Shown here one piece after another: positions 1 to 7,832 of a stretch of 21,963 nt of DNA (the stretch's first letter is position 1; each line of letters starts with the position of its first letter). The stretch is from JBHJOF01 sp050330055. GTDB lineage: Bacteria; Pseudomonadota; Alphaproteobacteria; Kiloniellales; JAKSDN01. The translations under genes and the position numbers were made by a program. The notes under the pieces are model-generated. The model was not told the origin of the DNA, did no database searches, and saw only the letters and a program-made list of their open reading frames with translations. Location of the stretch: the NCBI GenBank assembly GCA_050330055.1, contig JBHJOF010000093.1:1-21963 (forward strand), read 5' to 3'.

Positions 1-2266
1 GCCGATAGGCCTCGCGCGCCAGGCGCTCCAGCGCGTCGGCACGGACCGCCAGGCGCTCGCCCTTGCGGGCAAAGCGCCGGTAGCCGAGGGCGAGATAGAG
101 GTCGTCGTCGCTGATGGCGCCCGGCTCCGGCCGGAAGGCGACCGCGCTCGGGTCGGGCAGACTGCCGCTGTCGGCGCCCTTGTGCACCGCCCACAGCAGG
201 CCGCGCAGGCGCGAGGGGCGGGGCTTGAGCAGGGCCGGCAGCGTGACGCTCGCTGTGCCGAGCTGGATGTCGAGCGCCGCCAGCGCCTTGCGCTCGGCCT
301 TGCTGAGACCGGTGATCTGGTGCGTGACCTGGCTGCGCGGCAGCGTGCCGAGCGCTTCGACGAGCTGGAAGGCGAGCCCGCGCGCGGCACCCGAGAGCTC
401 GGAGTCCAGCGCGCGGTAGAGCGGCGCCAGCTGGCGGCGCAGGTGGCGCGCCAGCCAGTCGGCCAGGCGCTGGCGCAGGCGCTCGCGCTGGGCGCCGTCG
501 AGGAACTCGCTCGGCAGCAGCTCGACCTGGGGCGCGAGCGCGCTGCTGCCGGCCGCCAGCCGCGCCACCGTGGCGCCGCGCCAGGCGAGCAGGCCGCACT
601 CGTCCAGCGTGAAGCTGCCGTCGTCATCCTCCTCGAGGCGGCGCACCCGGCGCGGAATCTCATTGACCAGCGCGCGCCGCGCCGCGGTCAGCACTGCGCG
701 CGTGCCGTCGCTGTCCTCGCTGCTGTCGGCCTGGAAGCGAAAGCCGTCGAGCCGCCCGACATAGGCGCCCTCGACCAGCACGCCGCCGTCGCTGCGCACC
801 GCGGCCAACAGCTGGTCGCCGGCCTTGAGGCGGCGCACCAGCATGGCGGCGCGGCGGTCGACGAAGCGCTGGGTCAGGCGCTCGTGCAGGGCGTCGGACA
901 GCTTGTCTTCCAGGGCGCGCGAGCGCTCCTGCCAGTGCACCGGGTCGGCCAGCCAGTCGCGGTGCGCGATGTAGGTCCAGGTGCGCACGTGGGCGATGCG
1001 CGCGACCAGCGCGTCGATGTCGCCTTCTGTGCGGTCGATGCGCGCGATCTGCCGCGCCACCCAATCCTCGGGCAGGCGGTGCGGCTCGGCCATCAGGAAG
1101 CGGTAGATGCGGCCGAGCAGGCGGGCGTGCTGGTCGGTCAGGGTTTTCTGGAAGTCCGGCACCTGGCAGACGTCCCACAGCAGGCGCACGGCGGCCGGAT
1201 GGCTGGCCAGGCGGGCGACCTCGGGATCGCGGCTCAGCGCCGCCAGCGCCTGGTGGTCCTCGGCACCGCGCACGCGCAGCAGCACGCGCTCCTTGGGTCG
1301 CGTCTCCAGGCTGCGCAGCAGCGCCTCGGGCGAGCGGAAGTCGAAGTCGCGGCTGCGCCAGAAGATGCTCTGCAGCGGATCGAAACGATGCTCCTCGATC
1401 GCCCGCACCAGGGCCTCGTCCATCGGACCCAGGCTGTCGGTGGTGCCGAAGCTGCCGTCGTTCATGTGACGGCCGGCGCGGCCGGCGATCTGCGCCATTT
1501 CGGCCGGCGTCAGGCGCCGCGGCCCGAAGCCGTCGAACTTGCTGAGCTGCGAGAAGGCGATGTGGTCGAGGCTGAGGTTGAGTCCCATGCCGATTGCGTC
1601 GGTCGCCACCAGGTAGTCGACCTCGCCGGCATCGAAGAGCGCCACCTGGGCGTTGCGCGTGCGCGGGCTGAGCGCACCCAGCACCACGGCGGTGCCGCCG
1701 CGCTGGCGCCGCATCAGCTCGGCCAGCGCATAGACCTGGGCGGCCGAGAAGGCGATCACCGCCGAGCGCGGCGGCAGCCGCGTCAGCTTGCGCGGCCCGT
1801 CGTAGGTGAGCGTCGAGAAGCGCGGCCGCGCGATGGTCTCGGCCTCGGGCACCAGGCGGCGCAGCACCGGGCGGATGGTGTCGGCGCCGAGGAACATGGT
1901 CTCGGCGGCGCCGCGCGCGTGCAGCAGCCGGTCGGTGAAGACATGGCCGCGCTCGGCGTCGGCGCAGAGCTGGATCTCGTCGACGGCGAGGAACTCGACC
2001 GGGCGGTCGAGCGGCATGGATTCGACGGTGCAGAAGAAGTAGCGCGCATTCGGCGGTACGATCTTCTCCTCGCCGGTCACCAAGGCGACCTGGCGCGCGC
2101 CCTTGGCGGCGACGGCCCGGTCGTAGTTCTCGCGTGCCAGGAGGCGCAGCGGGAAGCCGATGATGCCGCTGCGATAGCCGAGCATGCGCTCGATCGCGAG
2201 GTAGGTCTTGCCGGTGTTGGTCGGCCCCAGGACCGCCGTGACCCGGCCGGCTTCGGCGGGAGACAT
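1..2266 (-). CDS. Suv3-like DEIQ-box helicase, C-terminus outside window
   Basis: This is a superfamily 2 helicase of the Suv3 (mitochondrial degradasome RNA helicase) type that alphaproteobacteria carry; an RNA-unwinding role in the cytoplasm is inferred from the family. Read from the ATG at 2266, the protein shows Walker A GPTNTGKT at residues 14-21, motif II DEIQ at 96-99, and motif VI QIAGRAGR at 259-266, followed by a long region ending (in the window) around ISDDDLYLALGYRRF. About 755 codons are present with no stop, so the 3' end lies left of base 1. The start is supported by Walker A lying 13 residues in, as usual, and by a GAGG just upstream, although its spacing is short. It lies 343 bases downstream of pcm on the same strand, separated by repeats, so co-transcription is doubtful. 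Family assignment is firm; the exact substrate is not. Confidence 0.93.
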   Translation of the reverse strand, partial: MSPAEAGRVTAVLGPTNTGKTYLAIERMLGYRSGIIGFPLRLLARENYDRAVAAKGARQVALVTGEEKIVPPNARYFFCTVESMPLDRPVEFLAVDEIQLCADAERGHVFTDRLLHARGAAETMFLGADTIRPVLRRLVPEAETIARPRFSTLTYDGPRKLTRLPPRSAVIAFSAAQVYALAELMRRQRGGTAVVLGALSPRTRNAQVALFDAGEVDYLVATDAIGMGLNLSLDHIAFSQLSKFDGFGPRRLTPAEMAQIAGRAGRHMNDGSFGTTDSLGPMDEALVRAIEEHRFDPLQSIFWRSRDFDFRSPEALLRSLETRPKERVLLRVRGAEDHQALAALSRDPEVARLASHPAAVRLLWDVCQVPDFQKTLTDQHARLLGRIYRFLMAEPHRLPEDWVARQIARIDRTEGDIDALVARIAHVRTWTYIAHRDWLADPVHWQERSRALEDKLSDALHERLTQRFVDRRAAMLVRRLKAGDQLLAAVRSDGGVLVEGAYVGRLDGFRFQADSSEDSDGTRAVLTAARRALVNEIPRRVRRLEEDDDGSFTLDECGLLAWRGATVARLAAGSSALAPQVELLPSEFLDGAQRERLRQRLADWLARHLRRQLAPLYRALDSELSGAARGLAFQLVEALGTLPRSQVTHQITGLSKAERKALAALDIQLGTASVTLPALLKPRPSRLRGLLWAVHKGADSGSLPDPSAVAFRPEPGAISDDDLYLALGYRRFARKGERLAVRADALERLAREAYR

Positions 2267-2336
2267 GCCCTCAGAATCGGGAGCTTTGCCCCCGCTTGCA
2301 AGCCCCGCGAGGGGGTCCGGTCGGAGCCTGAGGCTT

Positions 2337-2506
2337 TCACGCATCTCCGGCAGGAGAGGCTCGCCTTTGCCACAGTCGAGGCTGTCGTCCCGGCACTTGG
2401 TGCCGGGACCCGATGCCCTATCAGCCGTGCATGCACTAATGCCATTGGGTCCCGGGGACAAGCCCCGGGACGACAGCGGTGTGCTTATGGGCGTTGCGAA
2501 ACCGCC
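2337..2506. repeat. Dispersed palindromic repeat, family A, copy 1
   Basis: This intergenic element has inverted outer ends, TGTCGTCCCGG at 2383-2393 and CCGGGACGACA at 2465-2475. Each arm is itself a hairpin: CGGCAC-TTG-GTGCCG on the left, and TCCCGGGG-ACAAG-CCCCGGGA (one base shared) on the right. The same order of blocks, starting near TCACG and ending at ACCGCC, occurs at 14135-14341. It lies between pcm and the helicase and codes for nothing convincing. It looks like a non-autonomous mobile repeat or REP-like element; I cannot name a family. Confidence 0.8.
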
Positions 2507-2526
2507 GCTCGAGATGTGTGAATCCC

Positions 2527-2577
2527 GTAGGGACAAGCCCCGGGACGACGGTGGTGTGTGATAGGCCGCCTTGCGAG
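2527..2577. repeat. Partial right-end copy of family A repeat
   Basis: The segment begins GGGACAAGCCCCGGGACGAC and continues GGTGGTGTGTG and CTTGCGAG. This repeats the right half of the neighbouring element and matches the right end of the 14135-14341 copy even better. No left arm is present. It therefore looks like a half element left by duplication or recombination next to the full copy. Confidence 0.7.
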
Positions 2578-2609
2578 GGGACTTCCCGACACGGGAGGGC
2601 CGGCCCGGC

Positions 2610-3335
2610 CTAGCCGCGGCCCTCGATCAGAGGCACGAAGGCGACCGGAATGACGCTCTTCTCCTCGATCTTGCCGGCTTCGTCCTTGACCACCAGCAGC
2701 AGCTCCTGGTCGTGCCCCCTGGCCCAAGAGAAGCCGCCAGCGCTGCGCTCCAGCGGGATCACCAGCCGCCCGCCGGGGGCGAGCTGATCGATCAGGGCCG
2801 GCGGAATGCGGCGCTGCGCTGCAGCCGTCACCAGGATGGCGTCGAAGGGGGCGGCCTCGGGCCAGCCCTGGGCGCCGTCGCCGTGGCGCACCTCGATGTT
2901 GTCGTAGCCCAGCGCGGCCAGCCGTTCCGCCGCGGCGGCTGCCAGCTCGGGCACGGTCTCGATCGTGTAGACCCGCTCCGCCAGCTCGGCCAGGATCGCC
3001 GCCTGATAGCCGCAGCCGGTGCCGACCTCGAGCACCCGGTCGCCGGAGCCCAGGCCGGCCAGGTCGGTCATGAGGGCGACGATGTAGGGCTGCGAGATGG
3101 TCTGGCGATGGCCGATCGGCAGCGGCCGGTTCTCGTAGGCGAAGGCGCGGTCCTGCTCGGGCACGAAGAGATGGCGCGGCACGCAGGTCAGCGCCGCGAT
3201 GACGGCGGGATCGAGCTTGTCCTTGCCGAGCCAGCGCGCGGTCTCGACCACCTCCAGCTCCACCTCGGCCACCATGGCGGCACGCGCCGCTGCGGTCGGG
3301 TCCTTGTCGTTCCCCAGGCGAGTTTCGCTGGCCAA
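2610..3335 (-). CDS. pcm: Protein-L-isoaspartate O-methyltransferase
   Basis: The product transfers a methyl group from S-adenosylmethionine to isoaspartyl residues, starting repair of age-damaged proteins in the cytoplasm. The sequence shows the family order: a conserved VPRHLFVPE segment, then RPLPIGHRQTISQP, the SAM-binding VLEVGTGCGYQAAILAEL, and the C-terminal GGRLVIPL. I chose the TTG at 3335 because GAGG precedes it by seven bases and because the alphaproteobacterial form usually has residues before the MVxExE segment; this gives 241 residues. The ATG at 3275 would give 221 residues but has no visible ribosome site. The frame stays open up to 3479, overlapping the htpG start, which is unlikely to be used. 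It is divergent from htpG, a sensible pairing of protein repair with protein folding. Identity is firm, the start less so. Confidence 0.93.
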   Translation of the reverse strand: MASETRLGNDKDPTAAARAAMVAEVELEVVETARWLGKDKLDPAVIAALTCVPRHLFVPEQDRAFAYENRPLPIGHRQTISQPYIVALMTDLAGLGSGDRVLEVGTGCGYQAAILAELAERVYTIETVPELAAAAAERLAALGYDNIEVRHGDGAQGWPEAAPFDAILVTAAAQRRIPPALIDQLAPGGRLVIPLERSAGGFSWARGHDQELLLVVKDEAGKIEEKSVIPVAFVPLIEGRG

Positions 3336-3354
3336 AGGCAATTCCTCGAAGGGG

Positions 3355-3384
3355 CTTGCAGCCCGTCTGTTCTTATCACATATC
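3355..3384 (+). promoter_or_regulatory. Candidate heat-shock (RpoH) promoter of htpG
   Basis: CTTGCA at 3355-3360 is followed after 16 bases by CACATATC at 3377-3384. This resembles the alphaproteobacterial RpoH pattern (CTTGAA, 16-17 bases, CCATAT). It would start transcription near 3390, leaving a leader of about 90 bases before htpG. The gene is a classic heat-shock target, which supports the call; it remains a pattern match only. Confidence 0.55.
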
Positions 3385-3477
3385 AAGCCCGGCATGGCGC
3401 CGGCGATCGCCGCCTGCGCCAGGTGCAGGCCATTCTCTCGGGCGACCGCGCCCAGCGGGCACCATGACGTGGGCACC

Positions 3478-5364
3478 ATGACCGATCAGACGCTCAGCTT
3501 TCAAGCCGAAGTCAGCCGGCTGCTCGACATCGTCGCCAATGCGCTCTACTCCAACAAGGAGATCTTCCTTCGCGAACTGATCTCGAACGCCTCCGATGCC
3601 TGCGACCGCTTGCGCTATGCCGCGATCACCGAGCCGGCGCTGACGGCGGAGGATCCCGACTTCGCCATCGTGCTCACGCTCGACAAGGCAGCGCGCGAGT
3701 TGACGGTCGCCGACAATGGCATCGGCATGAGCCGCGACGAGCTGATCGAGAACCTGGGCACCATCGCGCGCTCGGGCACCGCCGCCTTCGTGCAGCAACT
3801 CGCCGACAAGAAGGCGGACGTCACCCAGATCGGCCAGTTCGGCGTCGGCTTCTACTCGGCTTTCATGGTCGCCGACCAGGTGGAGGTGCTGAGCCGCCGC
3901 GCCGGCGAGAAAGAGGGCTGGCACTGGGTCTCCGACGGCAAGGGCAGCTTCACGGTCGGCGAGTCCGAGGCCGCGCCGGCGCGCGGCACGCGCATCATCC
4001 TGCACCAGAAGAAGGGCGAGGATGAGTTCCTCGACGAGGCGCGCCTGCGCGGCATCGTCAAGACCTACTCGGACCATATCGCCATCCCGATCAGGCTCGG
4101 CGGCCCCCAGGGCGACACGCTGAACGACGCCTCGGCGATCTGGACCCGGCCGCGTTCGGAAGTCAGCGACGAGCAGTACAAGGAGTTCTATCACCACGTC
4201 GGCCACAGCTTCGACGATCCCTGGTTGCGCCTGCACTTCAAGGCCGAGGGCCGCATCGAGTACAGCGCCCTGCTCTACATTCCCTCGACCAAGCCCTTCG
4301 ACATCTTCCATCCCGACCGCCGGCACCGGGTGAAGCTCTACGTCAAGCGCGTCTTCATCACCGACGAGTGCGAGGAGCTGGTTCCGTCCTATCTCCGCTT
4401 CCTGCGCGGCGTGATCGACAGCGAGGACCTGCCGCTCAACATCAGCCGCGAGCTGCTGCAGGCCAACCCCTTGCTGGCCAAGATCCGCGCCGGCGTGGTC
4501 AAGCGCGTGCTGGGCGCGCTGGAGAAGAAGGCGGAGAAGGAACCGGACGATTACGCGGTCTTCTGGAACAACTTCGGGCCGGTGCTGAAGGAAGGCCTCT
4601 ACGAGGACAACGATCAGCGCGAGGCCCTGCTGAAGCTCTGCCGCTTCCGCTCGACGCACGGCGACGGCCCCGATGGCGGTAAACTGATCAGCCTCGACGA
4701 CTACGTCGGCCGCATGAAGGAGGGCCAGGAAGCGATCTACACGATCAGCGGCGACGAGCACGAGGCCCTGCTGCGCAGCCCGCAGCTCGAGGGCTTCCGT
4801 GCCAAGGGCGTCGAGGTGCTGCTGCTGACCGATCCGGTCGACGAGTTCTGGTTGCCCGCCGTCGGCCAGTACGCCGACAAGCCCTTCAAGTCGGTGACCC
4901 GCGGCGGCGCCGACCTGGGCAAGGTTCAGGCCGCGGCCGCGGACGACGCCGAGCCGACGGACAAGGATGAGCCGGCGGCGGAGGTCGATGCGCTGATCGC
5001 CTTCGTGCGCCTGACTCTCAAGGATCAGGTCAAGGACGTGCGCGTTTCGGAGCGGCTGACCGAGAGCGCGGTCTGCCTGGTCGCCGACGAGAGCGGCTTC
5101 GACCTGCACCTGGAGCGCCTGCTGAAGCAGCACCGCCAGATCGAGCAGGCCACGCCGCGCATCCTGGAGATCAATCCGCGCCATCCGCTGATCCGCTGCC
5201 TGGGCGCGCGCATCGGCCAGGAGGGCGCCGCCGCCGAGCTCGAGGAGGTGGCCCGCCTGCTGCTCGACCAGGCGCGCATCCTGGAGGGCGAGCCGCTGCC
5301 CGACCCGGCCGCCTTCGCCCGTCGCCTCGACGCCTTCGTCGCCAAGGGCCTAGCGGGCGGCTAA
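3478..5364 (+). CDS. htpG: Molecular chaperone HtpG (Hsp90)
   Basis: This is the bacterial Hsp90, a homodimeric ATP-dependent chaperone of the cytosol. The 628-residue product has the usual family length. The GHKL ATPase motifs are visible: LRELISNASDACDRLR with the metal-binding Asn at residue 37, DNGIGM at 79-84, and GQFGVGFYSAF at 119-129. The middle domain (including LYVKRVFITDECEELVPSYLRF and LPLNISRELLQ) and a C-terminal dimerisation region follow. I start at 3478 because MTDQTLSFQAEV is a typical HtpG N-terminus; the frame is open further upstream but has no family match there. The ribosome site is weak. A 14-base tandem duplication places a second, out-of-frame ATG at 3464. A heat-shock-type promoter lies at 3355-3384. 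No neighbouring gene shares its transcript on the 3' side. Confidence 0.97.
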   Translation: MTDQTLSFQAEVSRLLDIVANALYSNKEIFLRELISNASDACDRLRYAAITEPALTAEDPDFAIVLTLDKAARELTVADNGIGMSRDELIENLGTIARSGTAAFVQQLADKKADVTQIGQFGVGFYSAFMVADQVEVLSRRAGEKEGWHWVSDGKGSFTVGESEAAPARGTRIILHQKKGEDEFLDEARLRGIVKTYSDHIAIPIRLGGPQGDTLNDASAIWTRPRSEVSDEQYKEFYHHVGHSFDDPWLRLHFKAEGRIEYSALLYIPSTKPFDIFHPDRRHRVKLYVKRVFITDECEELVPSYLRFLRGVIDSEDLPLNISRELLQANPLLAKIRAGVVKRVLGALEKKAEKEPDDYAVFWNNFGPVLKEGLYEDNDQREALLKLCRFRSTHGDGPDGGKLISLDDYVGRMKEGQEAIYTISGDEHEALLRSPQLEGFRAKGVEVLLLTDPVDEFWLPAVGQYADKPFKSVTRGGADLGKVQAAAADDAEPTDKDEPAAEVDALIAFVRLTLKDQVKDVRVSERLTESAVCLVADESGFDLHLERLLKQHRQIEQATPRILEINPRHPLIRCLGARIGQEGAAAELEEVARLLLDQARILEGEPLPDPAAFARRLDAFVAKGLAGG

Positions 5365-5389
5365 GGCCCGTTTAGCTCAACGGTAATCA

Positions 5390-5425
5390 GCGCATTTCAA
5401 TGCGCCGCCATCGCAATTGCGATGG
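5390..5425. terminator. Two adjacent palindromes after htpG, possible transcript end
   Basis: GCGCATTTCAATGCGC at 5390-5405 can form a hairpin with a four-base loop. CCATCGCAATTGCGATGG at 5408-5425 is a perfect 18-base palindrome. They begin 26 bases after the htpG stop. There is no T-run after either, so intrinsic termination is uncertain; they may equally be part of the repeat cluster that follows. Confidence 0.35.
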
Positions 5426-5435
5426 ACTCATTTCA

Positions 5436-5624
5436 TCACCCTCACCCTCCCATCGCTTGCGCGATGGGGCCCCTCCCTCTCCCCTCAAGGGCGAGGGGAA
5501 CAAACCGTCGCGCCGCAAAATCCCTCTCCCTCGGAGGGGAGAGGGAGGGGCCCAACGCGAAGCGTTGGGAGGGTGAGGGTGAAACAAGGGGGCCCAACGC
5601 GAAGCGTTGGGAGGGTGAGGGTGA
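5436..5624. repeat. CCCTCACCCTCCC-type inverted repeat with a duplicated arm
   Basis: The left arm TCACCCTCACCCTCCCA (5436-5452) is the exact reverse complement of 5566-5582 and again of 5608-5624. The right-hand arm is a 35-base unit present twice (5548-5582 and 5590-5624). Inside are the complementary blocks CCCCTCCCTCTCCC and GGGAGAGGGAGGGG. This type of palindromic repeat is familiar between genes in alphaproteobacterial genomes. It occupies most of the 331-base gap between htpG and the DUF1223 gene, which holds no supported gene. Confidence 0.8.
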
Positions 5625-5695
5625 CCAAATCAAGAAAGGATGGCGCTAGCAGCGTGAAGCTTGGCGGCCGGCGCGCATGCCGCGCCGCGCGTCGT

Positions 5696-6475
5696 CTAGT
5701 CGTCCATGTCGAGAGCGATGGCGCCCAGCACCGGGCCGCCCTTGCCGGCCTGCACGATGACGGCGCAGCCGTCGCGGCCGCGCGCCGCCAAGGCCTCCGT
5801 GTCGATCGGGATGACGGTCTCGCGGCCGTCCCAGTTGCCGATATGCTCGAGTTCCCGCACAACGTTGCTGTGGCGCAGGCTCTTGCCCTTGTTCTCGCCA
5901 CGCAGCACCTCGGTCTCATGCGCCGCGTCATAGACGGCGAGCCAGATGGACGCCGGCTCGGCCGGTGCGTCGCCCGCAGGAATCACTACGGCATCGCCGC
6001 TCGCGTCGTCCTGATAACGCAGCGTCAATGGCTTGGGCCGCGCCGCCGCCGCGGCGATCAGGCTGCGTGCATCGCTGCGCCGCGAGCCGACCACCTCGTG
6101 CTGGCCGTCGATCACCATTTGCGGCGTATAGACGTAGCGGCTCGAAAGACTGTGCGCATAGTCCTGCTGCCGCGCCGTCATGACCGGGCTGGAGAAGGGA
6201 TCGGTCCAGCCGATGTAGTTCCAGTAATCGACGTGCAGCGACAGCGCGATGACGCCCGGCTCGCGTGCCAGCTCGGTGAGAAAGGCGTCGGCCGGTGGGC
6301 AGGAGCTGCAGCCCTGCGACGTGAAGAGCTCGACCACGACCGCTTGGCTGCTGGAGGACTGCGCGCTTCCTTCCGCAGCCTCGGTCCACCCCAGCGGCCC
6401 GACGGCGAGACCTGCCAGCAGGAGCAGCGAGGCGATGGCCGCACAGGCTGTGAGTTTCGTCTGCGACTTTCGCAT
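5696..6475 (-). CDS. Exported DUF1223 family protein, thioredoxin-like
   Basis: The 259-residue product begins with a Sec-type signal peptide: a basic MRKSQTK end, then a hydrophobic stretch to about residue 28 and a likely cleavage before residue 35-40. The mature part opens with VVVELFTSQGCSSCPPAD, the hallmark of DUF1223, in which Cys56 and Cys59 form a CxxC pair in a thioredoxin-like setting. HVDYWNYIGWTDPFSSP and YTPQMVIDGQ are further conserved blocks. A periplasmic redox or metal-related role is suggested by the CxxC but is not established for the family. The transglutaminase-like gene lies 92 bases upstream on the same strand, so the two may share a transcript. Family assignment is firm, function unknown. 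Confidence 0.92.
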   Translation of the reverse strand: MRKSQTKLTACAAIASLLLLAGLAVGPLGWTEAAEGSAQSSSSQAVVVELFTSQGCSSCPPADAFLTELAREPGVIALSLHVDYWNYIGWTDPFSSPVMTARQQDYAHSLSSRYVYTPQMVIDGQHEVVGSRRSDARSLIAAAAARPKPLTLRYQDDASGDAVVIPAGDAPAEPASIWLAVYDAAHETEVLRGENKGKSLRHSNVVRELEHIGNWDGRETVIPIDTEALAARGRDGCAVIVQAGKGGPVLGAIALDMDD

Positions 6476-6567
6476 GCCTAGACGCTAATCATCAGGCTGG
6501 CATTCTGCGAATCACGTTCCGGTGTGACAACCGTGAAGCCGCCGTGCGGAACATCCGGCCTCTACCT

Positions 6568-7479
6568 CTAGACGTTGCGCGATACGCTGACCTCGACCTG
6601 CATGTCGACAAAGTCCTCGGCCGTGCCGAGGAAGGTGCCATGCAGCGGCAGCGCCTGGGCCGGGTCGCGGGCTACGGCGACGCGGATCAGGTTGCGGCCC
6701 CCGACCAGGCCGTTGGTCGGATCATACTCCACCCAGCCGGCGCCGGGCAGGTAGATCTGCACCCAGGCATGAGTATGGCCGCCGCCCTTGATCTCCGGTC
6801 CGACGGGCAGAGCCTGCGCGCCCGCCCCATTCAGCGACGGATCGAGCGCGGGATCGTAGAGATAGCCGGAGACGAAACGCGTCGCGAGGCCGAGCGCGCG
6901 TACCGCCTCCATCATGAAGAGCGCAAGGTCGCGGCAGGTACCCTTGCCGCGCGCCAGGGTCTCGGTCGGGCTCTGAGTGCCGATGGCGAAGCGGGTCTCG
7001 TAGGCGAACTGTTGGTGGATTGCTTTGTTGACGCGGTCCAGCAGGTCCTGGGTTCCGACCGTCGCGTGGCCGTTCAGGAAGGCCTTGGCCCAGCTATCCA
7101 CCTTGCGCTCGGGGTCTGGGTAGTAGCGCTCGACTGTGCGCACCAGGTCGGGCGCCTCGTCGCTCGCGTACTGGAAGGGATAAGTGCTGGCGTAGTCCTC
7201 GACCGCGAACTCCGGGTTCTCCAGGCCATAGTGCTGGAGCTCGATGCGGCTCTCGAAGCGCAGCTCTTCGGCCGGCTCGTCGAAGCTGGCGATCGCGATC
7301 GAGTTGGAGAAGACGTCGTGCAGCCAGCGCACCTTGGCGCGCGGGCTGATCGCCAGCGCGGTGTCGATCAGCCGCATGTCGTGGCTGTCGCGCGGCCGGA
7401 ACATCAGGCGGTGCTCGCCGAAGCGCACCGGGCGGCGATAGCGATAGACGGTGAGGTGCCTGACGGCCAGGCGGGGCAT
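6568..7479 (-). CDS. Transglutaminase-like cysteine peptidase family protein
   Basis: The product has the bacterial transglutaminase-like N-terminal beta domain (LAVRHLTVYRYRRPVRFGEHRL, residues 4-25) followed by a transglutaminase-like core. The catalytic triad is visible: Cys182 in GKGTCRDLALF, His237 in HTHAWV, and Asp253 in EYDPTNG. Such proteins are thought to be cytoplasmic proteases or amidases; the substrate is unknown. I chose the ATG at 7479 (303 residues) because the family N-terminus begins there. A TTG at 7542, preceded by GGAG at good spacing, would add 21 residues and cannot be excluded. It lies directly upstream of the DUF1223 gene on the same strand. No signal peptide is seen. 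Family is firm, role open. Confidence 0.93.
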   Translation of the reverse strand: MPRLAVRHLTVYRYRRPVRFGEHRLMFRPRDSHDMRLIDTALAISPRAKVRWLHDVFSNSIAIASFDEPAEELRFESRIELQHYGLENPEFAVEDYASTYPFQYASDEAPDLVRTVERYYPDPERKVDSWAKAFLNGHATVGTQDLLDRVNKAIHQQFAYETRFAIGTQSPTETLARGKGTCRDLALFMMEAVRALGLATRFVSGYLYDPALDPSLNGAGAQALPVGPEIKGGGHTHAWVQIYLPGAGWVEYDPTNGLVGGRNLIRVAVARDPAQALPLHGTFLGTAEDFVDMQVEVSVSRNV

Positions 7480-7659
7480 GGGCTCGGGCCAGGGTTGCGA
7501 ATCGGCGAAGGGGGGCGAAGTGTAACCGAGGGCGGCGGGCAAGGCGAACGCTCCGGTAAGGAGATGGCCCCGATCCAGATGGCCCTGATCGAGGTGGCTG
7601 GCAATTGCGCTTTGCTGCCATTAGGACAGGGTGCCTTACCAGAAGGTTAAGACGGGACC

Positions 7660-7746
7660 ATGATCTACCTGTTGCGTCACGGGGAAACCCTGTGGAACGT
7701 CGCCGGCCGGTTTCCGGTTCCGCATCAGCTCGCCCGGTTGGCCTAG
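7660..7746 (+). pseudogene. N-terminal remnant of a histidine phosphatase (phosphoglycerate mutase-like) gene
   Basis: The 28-codon frame begins MIYLLRHGETLWNVAGRF, which is the start of a histidine phosphatase with the catalytic RHGE motif. It then leaves the family pattern after GRF (normally followed by QG) and stops at TAG 7744-7746. The rest of the enzyme, normally about 200 residues, is not found before the GST gene. A weak AAGG ribosome site is upstream. This is best read as a gene truncated by a deletion, not as a functional small protein. Confidence 0.8.
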
Positions 7747-7832
7747 CGGCGGTCAGGCCGCTCGGCTAGCCTCGGTGCCCGTGGGACACGCCCGTGGGGC
7801 GCCAAGGGGCGCGAGGGAGGGGAGGGCCCGAC

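Noticed and set aside
182..2521. Long open frame on the plus strand (779 codons) opposite the helicase
   Set aside because: It is antisense to a gene with clear helicase motifs, has no family look and is rich in His, Gln and Arg, as expected of GC-rich shadow frames.
2267..2609. CRISPR-like array suggested by repeated blocks between pcm and the helicase
   Set aside because: The blocks are inverted arms and a half copy of one element, without regular spacers.
3376..5184. Long minus-strand frame opposite htpG
   Set aside because: It is a shadow of htpG with no motif of its own.
5365..5407. tRNA-like wording (TTTAGCTCAACGGTAA) after htpG
   Set aside because: The D-arm does not pair, there is no T-arm and no CCA-side acceptor strand, so it is not a tRNA gene.
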